From: Paenibacillus sp. 37
GTDB taxonomy: Bacteria > Bacillota > Bacilli > Paenibacillales > Paenibacillaceae
Direction: 5' to 3'
Length of the DNA stretch: 64,000 nt
Assembly: GCF_008386395.1 (NCBI RefSeq)
Contig: NZ_CP043761.1
Coordinates: 3,224,001 to 3,288,000 of the forward strand
A program made the position numbers and the translations under genes. Of this stretch, positions 28,457-36,313 are shown piece after piece. Positions within the stretch are counted from its first letter, which is position 1. The number at the start of each line of letters is the position of its first letter. The notes beneath the pieces were generated by a model. It made no database searches. It had not been told where the DNA came from and was given only the letters and a program-made list of their open reading frames with translations.

Positions 28457-29554
28457 ATGAGTAAAGTATATCGTATCGGAATTATTGGCTGTGGTGGAAT
28501 CGCGAATGGTAAACATCTTCCGAGTCTGAGTAAACTGGATAATGTTGAACTGGTGGCTTTCTGCGATATTGTTCAGGAACGTGCAGATGAAGCCAAACAG
28601 AAATATGGCTCTACCGATGCTGAAGTCTACACGGATTATCAGGAATTGCTTAAGGATGAATCTTTGGATATTGTACATGTGCTTACGCCAAATATTTCTC
28701 ATGCCGAGATTTCCATTGCTGCCCTGGAAGCAGGAAAACATGTGATGTGTGAGAAGCCAATGGCGAAGACCTCTGCCGAAGCACAGCTCATGCTTGAAGC
28801 GGCAGAACGTACCGGCAAAAAACTGACCATCGGATACAACAACCGTTTCAGAGAAGACAGTCAATATTTGAAGAAGGTGTGCGAAGCGGGTGATCTGGGG
28901 AATATTTATTTTGCCAAAGCACATGCGATTAGACGTAGAGCAGTACCAACCTGGGGTGTTTTCCTGGATGAGGAGAAACAAGGCGGCGGTCCGCTGATTG
29001 ATATTGGTACACACGCACTTGATCTGACGCTATGGATGATGGATAACTACCAACCAAAGGTTGTTCTCGGCACGACCTATCATGAACTCTCGCAACGTGA
29101 AAATGCGGCCAACGCCTGGGGCCCGTGGGACCCTAAACAATTTTCCGTAGAAGATTCGGCCTTCGGCATGATTGTGATGGAGAATGGGGCAACAATCATG
29201 CTGGAATCCAGCTGGGCGCTTAACTCATTGGACGTGGATGAAGCCAAATGCAGCTTGAGTGGCAGCGAAGCGGGTGCGGATATGAAGAATGGACTGCGCA
29301 TCAATGGTGAGAAATTCAGCCGTCTATACACCAACGAGATTGAACTGAGTGCAGGCGGGGTAGCATTCTATGATGGCAAGAGCGAGAGCGCACCGGATGT
29401 GGAGATGAGAAAGTGGATCGAAGCGATTGAGAACGATCAGGAGCCAGTCGTCACACCAAAACAAGCGCTCGTTGTATCTCAGATCCTGGAAGCACTCTAT
29501 GAATCTTCTCGCACAGGCAAGGCTGTGTACTTGAATAACGGTAGCGAAGCATAG
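28457..29554 (+). CDS. Gfo/Idh/MocA family oxidoreductase
   Basis: 365-residue NAD(P)-dependent dehydrogenase. It has the canonical nucleotide site GIIGCGGIANGKHLPSL, the intact CEKPMAKT motif near residue 97, and DIGTHALDLTLWMM with the catalytic His. GAGGGTGA sits 6 nt before the ATG. It differs clearly from the first dehydrogenase in the operon, so the two may act at different steps, for example oxidation and later reduction of the same sugar. Substrate unknown. Confidence 0.9.
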   Translation: MSKVYRIGIIGCGGIANGKHLPSLSKLDNVELVAFCDIVQERADEAKQKYGSTDAEVYTDYQELLKDESLDIVHVLTPNISHAEISIAALEAGKHVMCEKPMAKTSAEAQLMLEAAERTGKKLTIGYNNRFREDSQYLKKVCEAGDLGNIYFAKAHAIRRRAVPTWGVFLDEEKQGGGPLIDIGTHALDLTLWMMDNYQPKVVLGTTYHELSQRENAANAWGPWDPKQFSVEDSAFGMIVMENGATIMLESSWALNSLDVDEAKCSLSGSEAGADMKNGLRINGEKFSRLYTNEIELSAGGVAFYDGKSESAPDVEMRKWIEAIENDQEPVVTPKQALVVSQILEALYESSRTGKAVYLNNGSEA

Positions 29555-29580
29555 TAAAGGCTTAAAACAATAGATTAGAG

Positions 29581-29618
29581 AACCCTTTGTCCCGTTATTG
29601 GCGACAAAGGGTTTTTGG
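29581..29618 (+). terminator. Terminator of the dehydrogenase operon
   Basis: Perfect 11-bp stem AACCCTTTGTC / GACAAAGGGTT with an 11-nt loop and T5. Confidence 0.88.
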
Positions 29619-29705
29619 GTATTTTGGTTACTAGCTATTGGTCCATACCAGACTCTATTTCAGCACATATGATGAGAGAAAACTGAGCTGAAAAGAGGGT
29701 ATGTC

Positions 29706-30419
29706 TTGACTAAACACAAAACGGGTCATGGTGTTTCCATTGTTGTATGTACAAATCGGCCGCAATTTTTTGAAAACATCCTGCAAAATTACAGTCGGCA
29801 GCGTTATAAAAGCAAAGAATTGATCATTGTCCTGAATCATGACAGTATGAATCTGGCATTATACCAAAACCGGGTTCGAAATCTTGCCAATGTTCATGTA
29901 TATCAAGTTCCGGAGAGTATTTCGCTAGGACAAAGTTTAAACGCCGGAATAACAAGGACTCGCTTTTCGTTGATTGCCAAATTTGATGATGATGACTACT
30001 ATTCGCCATATTATTTGACTGAACAGGTGAGAGAACTTAGACGGACCAAAAGTGATATTGTGGGCAAACATTCGTGTCTCGTCTATTTGGGCGCGTCCAA
30101 GACACTGTTGGTCAGATCCCCCGCTGAAAAAAATAAACCGGTTGAATTTGTACAAGGGGGTACTATTTTATTCAAAAGGGAGATCTTGAAAAAGGTCCGC
30201 TTCACGGACCGTTCCATAGGGGAAGATGTGACCTTCCTGAGACAATGCAGGAAAAGAGGATTCAAAGCGTACGCGACCTCTCCTTATAATTATGTCTATC
30301 ACCGCAGACAGAACAAAAAGAGTCATACTTGGAGAGCGGATGATAACTTTTACCTGGAGGGAAGCAAAAAACTTGCGGTTACAGAGGATTTCAGACCCTA
30401 TGCTAATAAGAAACTATAG
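29706..30419 (+). CDS. Family 2 glycosyltransferase
   Basis: 237-residue GT-A fold glycosyltransferase. The nucleotide-sugar half begins VSIVVCTNRPQFFENIL, the metal-binding acid motif is FDDDDYYS near residue 97, and GGTILFKREIL with GEDVTFLRQC follows. Start TTG 29706 with AAAGAGGG 6 nt upstream; an ATG at 29701 runs into a stop. The protein has a basic tail and no membrane segment. It stands alone between terminators. Short single-domain GT2 enzymes of this kind occur with spore-coat glycosylation genes, but no such link is shown here. Confidence 0.82.
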   Translation: MTKHKTGHGVSIVVCTNRPQFFENILQNYSRQRYKSKELIIVLNHDSMNLALYQNRVRNLANVHVYQVPESISLGQSLNAGITRTRFSLIAKFDDDDYYSPYYLTEQVRELRRTKSDIVGKHSCLVYLGASKTLLVRSPAEKNKPVEFVQGGTILFKREILKKVRFTDRSIGEDVTFLRQCRKRGFKAYATSPYNYVYHRRQNKKSHTWRADDNFYLEGSKKLAVTEDFRPYANKKL

Positions 30420-30439
30420 AGGACAGGAACTAAACATTT

Positions 30440-30625
30440 ACACAAAACGGAGAGGACAGAAAGAGCCTGAAGAAGCGGAGCGTTCGCCTACAAGCTTTCT
30501 GAAAGAAAGCTACATCGGAAGCATCCGCTATCTCCGGATTTTCCCCTTTCAAAAAGGGATTCAAAGAAATCCGGGGATAACAGCGATCGGAAGGTTGTTC
30601 TGTCATCGTAGTAGCTTGTGTAAAT
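30440..30625 (+). other. Strongly structured non-coding element
   Basis: Within the 385-bp gap after the glycosyltransferase gene there is a chain of hairpins: AGCTTTC/GAAAGCT (30493-30511), CGGA/TCCG (about 30516-30527), and a long stem 30532-30541 with 30567-30576 that encloses CCCTTT/AAAGGG (30544-30558). No ribosome binding site or convincing protein frame fits. It could be a regulatory RNA, a 3' or 5' UTR element, or a dispersed repeat. Confidence 0.4.
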
Positions 30626-30634
30626 AACGAAAGC

Positions 30635-30670
30635 AAAGATGCATCTGCTGCGTGTAGATGCGTCTTTTTT
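30635..30670 (+). terminator. Terminator downstream of structured element
   Basis: Stem AAAGATGCATCT / AGATGCGTCTTT (one wobble) with a 9-nt loop and T6. Confidence 0.8.
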
Positions 30671-30733
30671 GTGCCAAAATGCTTCAATTTGGAGGTGGTG
30701 AGAAAAAAATATGAATTTACTTGAAAAAAAGTA

Positions 30734-30762
30734 TTGCATATAAGTTTAGTCGGAATTATATT
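30734..30762 (+). promoter_or_regulatory. Sigma-A promoter of the peptide-use operon
   Basis: TTGCAT at 30734-30739, 17-nt spacer, TATATT at 30757-30762, 42 nt before the regulator's start codon. Confidence 0.65.
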
Positions 30763-30772
30763 AATGGTATAA

Positions 30773-30782
30773 GGTCTAGACC
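30773..30782. promoter_or_regulatory. Palindromic operator for FadR-type regulator
   Basis: GGTCTAGACC is a perfect palindrome at about +4 to +14 of the predicted transcript. FadR-subfamily GntR proteins bind TGGT-N-ACCA-like palindromes, so this is a good candidate for autoregulation. Confidence 0.5.
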
Positions 30783-30804
30783 ATATACAGATCGGAGTGT
30801 TTAG

Positions 30805-31557
30805 ATGTCCAGTACGTTTTCATTTCGTTTTGAGAAAGTATCCACCAAAAAGGTTAGTGAATTCATTAGGGAGCAACTGGAAGAAGCCATTATTTTGAAA
30901 GAATTGATGAGTGAAGAACAGCTTCCAGCCGAGCGAGATCTGGCAGAAATTTTTAACGTAAGCCGCATTACCGTTCGTGAGGCACTCTCTTCACTGGAAG
31001 AGAAAGGCTTGATTGAGAAAAGGGTGGGTGCCAAAGGCGGAACATTTGTATTGCCTCTGACAGCCAATTCGCATAAACGGACCAGAGAAGAAATTAAACG
31101 GGATTGGTCACAGATGCTGAAGGTGTTTGAATATCGAACCATCATCGAGCCGGAGGGAGCTTTCCTCGCTGCTGAGCGGATCACCGCAGGCGAACTGGAG
31201 CTGCTTGAGGGTTACATGGAACAAAGTATAGAGCCAGACTGCACAAGGGAATGGTTCAGAGCGCTGGATGTGAAATTTCATCTGGCCATCGCCAAAGCGT
31301 CTGGGAATCCATACTGCGAGAGAGCTGTCAGACAGATCCGGACGAAAATTAATCCGGCGCTCGACTTGATGCCTTATGATGACCGGATACGTACCGTCAA
31401 TCACGGTGTACATATGGAGATTCTTGAAGCATTGAAAGCCCATGATAGCATCAAGTCTAAGGAGACGATGAAAAGGCATATCGAATTCTCGGCGGATGCA
31501 ATCTATGCCCGTTTGGTTTCTGAATCGGACAAAAATGAAGGGAATGACAGCGAATGA
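30805..31557 (+). CDS. FadR-subfamily GntR transcriptional regulator
   Basis: 250-residue regulator with an N-terminal winged helix ([35 protein letters not shown]) and an all-helical FCD ligand domain ([41 protein letters not shown], and a final HMEILEAL helix) that normally holds a metal and binds a carboxylate. It is the first gene of the operon, and its stop overlaps the next start (ATGA). It probably represses the operon until a peptide or amino-acid-derived signal appears. Confidence 0.9.
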   Translation: MSSTFSFRFEKVSTKKVSEFIREQLEEAIILKELMSEEQLPAERDLAEIFNVSRITVREALSSLEEKGLIEKRVGAKGGTFVLPLTANSHKRTREEIKRDWSQMLKVFEYRTIIEPEGAFLAAERITAGELELLEGYMEQSIEPDCTREWFRALDVKFHLAIAKASGNPYCERAVRQIRTKINPALDLMPYDDRIRTVNHGVHMEILEALKAHDSIKSKETMKRHIEFSADAIYARLVSESDKNEGNDSE

Positions 31558-32765
31558 ATCGTTCAGAACTAATACAGCTGGCTCAGCCACTACAAGCCCA
31601 GTTAAGTGCTTGGCGCAGAGATTTACATCGCCATCCGGAAATCGGTTACGAGGAGCATCGCACATCCGCTATCGTAGCTGAGCATCTGGAAAGCCTGGGG
31701 CTGGAAGTTACACGTAATGTCGGACAGACCGGGGTTACAGGCCTGCTTCGCGGAGAGACCGATGGACCAACCTTTGCTTTGCGCGCGGACATGGATGCCC
31801 TACCAATCCAGGATCAGAAAGCGGTGGAATACCGCTCGCAAGTGGAAGGCAAAGCGCATCTGTGTGGACATGACGCTCATACCTCCATCCTGATGGGTGC
31901 AGCCCAGCTGCTTACTGGTCTTGGAAGACCGAAATCAGGCAATATCAAATTTATTTTCCAGCCAGCAGAAGAGGGACTTGCAGGTGCAAGAGCCATGATC
32001 CAGGACGGTGTTCTGGAGAATCCGAAGGTTGATGCCATCGCAGGATTACACATGACACCTGGACAGAACACGGGAACCTTGGGTGTAAGTCAGGGCGTTG
32101 CGTTTGCGTCAGCTGATCCCTTGATCATCAAGGTGTTTGGTAAGGGTGGCCACGCAGCTCGTCCGCATGAGGGCATTGACGCGATCGCGGTATCCGCTCA
32201 GGTCATCACCGCATTGCAAAATATCGTCAGTCGGATGGTTGATCCACTTGAACCGGCAGTAGTCACGATTGGCAAAATCACCGGAGGTTATATGGGAACA
32301 GCCATCGCCCCGGAAGTGGAGATGATCGGTACGGTTCGTACACTCTCACCTGCCATTCGTGAGCGGATGCCAGCTTTGATCGAGCAGGTTGTTAAAGGTG
32401 TCTGTGATTCTTTTGGAGCAGGATGCGAAGTTGTCTACGGCGATGGATACCCTGTTGTCGTGAATGATCTCGGCATGGTTGACCTGCTAACAGAGACTTG
32501 TGATCAGGTTAATGCGGAGAAGGGATGGACTTATATCAAACCCTCCACAGGGGGCGAGGACTTTGCCTTTTATTGTGAACAGATTCCGGGTGTGTTTTTC
32601 AGACTAGGATCTGGGAATGATGAGGAACGTACTCGCTATCCACTCCACCATCCCATGTTTGATCTTGATGAGACAGCGATGCCTTATGGTGTAGGCATGT
32701 TGTCTGCAGTAGCACTTGAATTTTTGGCAAGGAATACAACTTCTGAGGGGGAGCAATCACAATGA
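31554..32765 (+). CDS. M20 family amidohydrolase (N-acyl amino acid / IAA-type)
   Basis: 403-residue metallo-amidohydrolase of the M20D group, which releases amino acids from N-acyl or similar conjugates. It shows [14 protein letters not shown] sequence ([15 protein letters not shown]), [11 protein letters not shown], the metal motif [16 protein letters not shown], the dimerisation-domain start [15 protein letters not shown] and GGEDFAFY near the end. It overlaps both neighbours by 4 bp, so translation is coupled to the regulator and to the binding-protein gene. Substrate is inferred only by family. Confidence 0.9.
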   Translation: MNRSELIQLAQPLQAQLSAWRRDLHRHPEIGYEEHRTSAIVAEHLESLGLEVTRNVGQTGVTGLLRGETDGPTFALRADMDALPIQDQKAVEYRSQVEGKAHLCGHDAHTSILMGAAQLLTGLGRPKSGNIKFIFQPAEEGLAGARAMIQDGVLENPKVDAIAGLHMTPGQNTGTLGVSQGVAFASADPLIIKVFGKGGHAARPHEGIDAIAVSAQVITALQNIVSRMVDPLEPAVVTIGKITGGYMGTAIAPEVEMIGTVRTLSPAIRERMPALIEQVVKGVCDSFGAGCEVVYGDGYPVVVNDLGMVDLLTETCDQVNAEKGWTYIKPSTGGEDFAFYCEQIPGVFFRLGSGNDEERTRYPLHHPMFDLDETAMPYGVGMLSAVALEFLARNTTSEGEQSQ

Positions 32766-34327
32766 AAAAAAGACAATGGACAGGCTTGTGGATCACGTTA
32801 CTGGCAGTCGTAATGGTACTCAGCGCTTGCGGAGGAAAATCGACAAGCACGAATGATAGTTCCGCAACAGAAGGAACGGGCAGTGGAAGCGCAAGTACAA
32901 TACTGACCGTTGCTGCAGCAACAGACATTGAGAGTTTCGATCCGCACAACAATAACAACACCTCCAGTGAAGCGGTTCTGGTCAACGTTTTCGATTATCT
33001 GATCAAAAATGACAGTGAACAGAAAAAAGTTGCGGGACTTGCGACATCATGGGATCAGGTTGATGATACAACATGGAGATTCAAGCTGCGTGAAGGTGTT
33101 ACCTTCCACAATGGCGATCCATTCACTTCAGCAGATGTAAAATACACGCTGGAGCGCGTAGCCAAGGACGAGACACTGAAACAAAACAGTTATTTCAAAA
33201 ATATCGTAGAAGTTAAAGCGGTGGATGACTATACCGTAGACATTATCACAGATGGTCCAGATCCATTGCTCCTGAATCGTCTGTCCAAAATGGGAGCAGG
33301 CATTCTGCCAGCAAAATATATTGCGGATAAAGGATTCGATGCTTTCCTGAAACAACCGGTAGGCACAGGCCCTTACAAGTTCAGTAAATGGACCAAAGAT
33401 GATCGTGTGGAATTGGTGAAAAACGAGAACTACTTCGACGGTGAACCAAAATGGAATGAAGTGGTATTCCGCGTTATTCCTGAAGCCTCCACACGCGTAT
33501 CCGAATTGCTTGCTGGTGGTGTAGATGTGGCGTCTTCCATTCCGTCCACCGACATTGCCCGGATCGAAGGCGAAGCAGATAAAAAGATTGTCAAAGCGCC
33601 AATCCAACGTGTGCTTCAGTTGATCTTCCGTCAGACAGAAGGCAGCATCACGGCTGATCCGAAAGTACGTGAAGCGATTGACCTGGCTATCGACAAACAA
33701 GGAATCGTGGACAGCATTGCCGGCGGAGCAGGTATCGTAACCCGCACGTCTGTAACTCCAGGCAACTTCGGTGCTGATCCTTCATTGTACAAAACGTCAC
33801 TCTATGACCAGGAAAAAGCCAAACAGCTCCTGCAAGAAGCTGGCTATGCAGAAGGTGAAGCTGAGATGACCATCTCCGTTTCTGCACAGTACAAAGAACA
33901 AGCTGAAGTTGTTGCAGCCATGCTGGAACAAGCCGGATTCAAAATCAACCTGGATGTCCTGGAAGCAAGTGCATTCAGTGAACGTTACAGCTCCAAATCA
34001 TTCAAAGAAATCTTCATGATTGGTATCGGTAACTCCTTGTTCGATGCTTCGAATAACTACAATCGTTATATGTTGGAAGAAGCAAAAGGCGAGTCGGATT
34101 ACAACAATCCTGAAGTAGAAAAACTGCTTCAATCGGCACTGGTGAACATGGACCCTGCGTCTCGTGAGAAAGAGTATCAACAAGTACAACAGATCTTCTC
34201 TGAAGAACGCCCAGCCGTATATCTGTACCAAATGGAAGGTGTCTACGGAACAAATGCTAAAGTGAACTTCGCGCCGCGCAGTGACGAGATGTTCTATGCT
34301 GACGAGATTACACCTGTGGCACAGTAA
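32762..34327 (+). CDS. Peptide/nickel-type ABC transporter binding lipoprotein (SBP family 5)
   Basis: 521-residue DppA/OppA-type lipoprotein. The signal ends in LSAC with the lipidated Cys at residue 23. Family 5 signatures include AATDIESFDPHNNN, LREGVTFHNGDPFTSADVKYTLER, and PVGTGPYKFSKW. It is translationally coupled to the M20 gene and followed by a hairpin terminator before the permeases. The ligand is probably a peptide or N-acyl amino acid, given the hydrolases on both sides. Confidence 0.92.
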   Translation: MKKRQWTGLWITLLAVVMVLSACGGKSTSTNDSSATEGTGSGSASTILTVAAATDIESFDPHNNNNTSSEAVLVNVFDYLIKNDSEQKKVAGLATSWDQVDDTTWRFKLREGVTFHNGDPFTSADVKYTLERVAKDETLKQNSYFKNIVEVKAVDDYTVDIITDGPDPLLLNRLSKMGAGILPAKYIADKGFDAFLKQPVGTGPYKFSKWTKDDRVELVKNENYFDGEPKWNEVVFRVIPEASTRVSELLAGGVDVASSIPSTDIARIEGEADKKIVKAPIQRVLQLIFRQTEGSITADPKVREAIDLAIDKQGIVDSIAGGAGIVTRTSVTPGNFGADPSLYKTSLYDQEKAKQLLQEAGYAEGEAEMTISVSAQYKEQAEVVAAMLEQAGFKINLDVLEASAFSERYSSKSFKEIFMIGIGNSLFDASNNYNRYMLEEAKGESDYNNPEVEKLLQSALVNMDPASREKEYQQVQQIFSEERPAVYLYQMEGVYGTNAKVNFAPRSDEMFYADEITPVAQ

Positions 34328-34365
34328 CATCGGGTATAACACCGGTCATTGAAAAGATAGGCCGT

Positions 34366-34408
34366 GAACGGCAGGGACTGGATAACCATGTTCCTGCCGT
34401 TCTTTTTT
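34366..34408 (+). terminator. Intra-operon terminator between binding protein and permeases
   Basis: 13-bp perfect stem GAACGGCAGGGAC / GTTCCTGCCGTTC with T6. Partial read-through would favour binding protein over permease production. Confidence 0.75.
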
Positions 34409-34428
34409 AAAAGGGAGGTGAACAAGGA

Positions 34429-35346
34429 ATGGGCAAATACGTTCTTAAGTCATTACTACAGATCATTCCGGTGCTGTTCATTGTTTCATTAATTGTGTTC
34501 ATTTTGGTTCGAGTTACCGGTGATCCGGTTGCGCTAATGTTGCCTGAAACGGCTACCGCTGAAGATCGTGCTGTCTTGACGCAGGCACTTGGTTTGGACC
34601 AGCCTTTATATACGCAATACGTGAAGTTTCTGGGCAGTGCGATACAGGGAGACTTTGGTCAGTCTTTTCGCTACAATCAGCCTGCGTTAGAGCTGGTGCT
34701 GGAGAGATTACCTGCCAGCTTTGAACTGGCTGTAGCCGCCATGTTTTTTGCCGTACTTATGGCTGTGCCACTTGGCGTCATTTCAGCTGTGAAACGCAAT
34801 ACGTTTACCGATCTCATCATTTCAGGAATATCCGTTATTGGTAAGGCGATGCCAAACTTCTGGATGGGGATTATGCTTATCCTCTTGTTCTCCGTCATGC
34901 TGGGCGTATTGCCGGTATCTGGTCGCGGAGGGTTGTCACATCTGATCTTGCCGGCATTCACGCTTGGCGTTGGACTGGCCGCGCAGATGACCCGGCTGAT
35001 TCGCTCCAGCATGCTGGAGATTCTGAATCAGGACTATATTCGAACAGCCCGCAGCAAGGGGCTTGGCCGAATGGTTGTCATTGTGAAACATGCATTTCGG
35101 AATGGATTGATTCCGGTCGTGACAATTATGAGTTTGCAGTTTACAAGTCTGATCGGGGGAACCTTGATTACGGAAACGGTATTCTCCTGGCCTGGACTGG
35201 GTCAATTGCTGGTCGTTGCAGTCAACACACATGATATGGCGATTGTACAGGCAGCGGTGTTTGTCATTGCCTTTATCGTTGTGATAATCAACATCTTGAC
35301 GGATGTGGCTTACAGGCTGCTTGATCCGCGCATCAAATACGATTAG
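34429..35346 (+). CDS. Peptide ABC transporter permease (DppB/OppB type)
   Basis: 305-residue permease. It starts with the typical segment LLQIIPVLFIVSLIVFILVRVTGDP and has the conserved LGLDQPLYTQYVKFL, the EAA-type loop 'RTARSKGLGRMVVIVKHAFRN' and LIGGTLITETVFSWPGLGQLL. Six membrane segments are expected. AAGGGAGGTG precedes the ATG. It works with the DppC-type protein encoded next. Confidence 0.92.
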   Translation: MGKYVLKSLLQIIPVLFIVSLIVFILVRVTGDPVALMLPETATAEDRAVLTQALGLDQPLYTQYVKFLGSAIQGDFGQSFRYNQPALELVLERLPASFELAVAAMFFAVLMAVPLGVISAVKRNTFTDLIISGISVIGKAMPNFWMGIMLILLFSVMLGVLPVSGRGGLSHLILPAFTLGVGLAAQMTRLIRSSMLEILNQDYIRTARSKGLGRMVVIVKHAFRNGLIPVVTIMSLQFTSLIGGTLITETVFSWPGLGQLLVVAVNTHDMAIVQAAVFVIAFIVVIINILTDVAYRLLDPRIKYD

Positions 35347-35362
35347 AAGGAGGTGCAATCAT

Positions 35363-36292
35363 ATGACAGGCAGCAATGAAATGCCAATTCCGGGTACGGA
35401 ACAGGAACAAGACAATGGGCGTGCACCAACGGGATTTCGTTATATCTGGCAACAACTGATCATCAGCAAGACCGGAATGTTTGGTGCTGTGCTTGTATTG
35501 TTGGTTGTGTTAATTGCCATAGGTGCACCTCTATTGACGAGTCATGATCCGGCGGCGGTTAATCCGCTCAATCGACTTAAACCACCAGCGTGGCTTGAGG
35601 GCGGAACGGCCGAATACTGGCTGGGTACCGATAATCTGGGTAGAGACATGTGGAGTCGAATTGTATATGGTGCCCGAGTTTCATTAATCGTGGGGATGGG
35701 TGCCGTGATTGTGTCAGGAATCATTGGCGCGATTCTGGGGCTGGTATCCGGATTCTACGGGAAATGGCTGGATGCAGTCATCATGCGTGTAGGTGATGCA
35801 TTCATGGCGATTCCAACCATTCTGTTCATGCTTGTTGTGATGGCGATTGTTGGCCCGGGTATTACAACGTTGATCTTTGTCATCGGGGTGACGAACTGGG
35901 TTCCATTCACCCGTGTGGTAAGAAGTGAAGTACTAAGTATCAAAGAGCGGGATTTTGTTCATGCGGCCAGATCGATTGGCGCGAAGAATGGAAGATTGAT
36001 TCTGAAACACATTCTGCCGAATATCCTTTCATCCTTTATTGTAATCTGCGGTATGAATGTCGGCACGACAATTATTATGGAAGCTTCACTCAGTTTCCTG
36101 GGTCTAGGTATCAAACCACCTGATGTATCCTGGGGAGGGATGCTCAGTGATGGCAGACAATACGTTGCAACAAGCTGGTGGGTCGCTACATTCCCGGGAC
36201 TAGCCATCACATTTACCGTACTCGGTGTTATTTTCCTTGGAGATTGGCTGCGTGATGTGCTTGATCCACGTACGGAGACAACCCATAAATAA
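35363..36292 (+). CDS. Peptide ABC transporter permease (DppC/OppC type)
   Basis: 309-residue permease. The N-terminal cytoplasmic tail precedes a membrane segment (GMFGAVLVLLVVLIAIGAPLL), then HDPAAVNPLNRLKPP, YWLGTDNLGRDMWSRI and the loop HAARSIGAKNGRLILKHILPN, all diagnostic. Start ATG 35363 is chosen because AAGGAGGTG (35347-35355) is 7 nt upstream; an earlier in-frame ATG overlaps the DppB gene. No DppD/DppF ATPase follows: the next gene is a peptidase. Confidence 0.92.
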   Translation: MTGSNEMPIPGTEQEQDNGRAPTGFRYIWQQLIISKTGMFGAVLVLLVVLIAIGAPLLTSHDPAAVNPLNRLKPPAWLEGGTAEYWLGTDNLGRDMWSRIVYGARVSLIVGMGAVIVSGIIGAILGLVSGFYGKWLDAVIMRVGDAFMAIPTILFMLVVMAIVGPGITTLIFVIGVTNWVPFTRVVRSEVLSIKERDFVHAARSIGAKNGRLILKHILPNILSSFIVICGMNVGTTIIMEASLSFLGLGIKPPDVSWGGMLSDGRQYVATSWWVATFPGLAITFTVLGVIFLGDWLRDVLDPRTETTHK

Positions 36293-36313
36293 ACGGAGAA
36301 GGGAGCCATCAAT

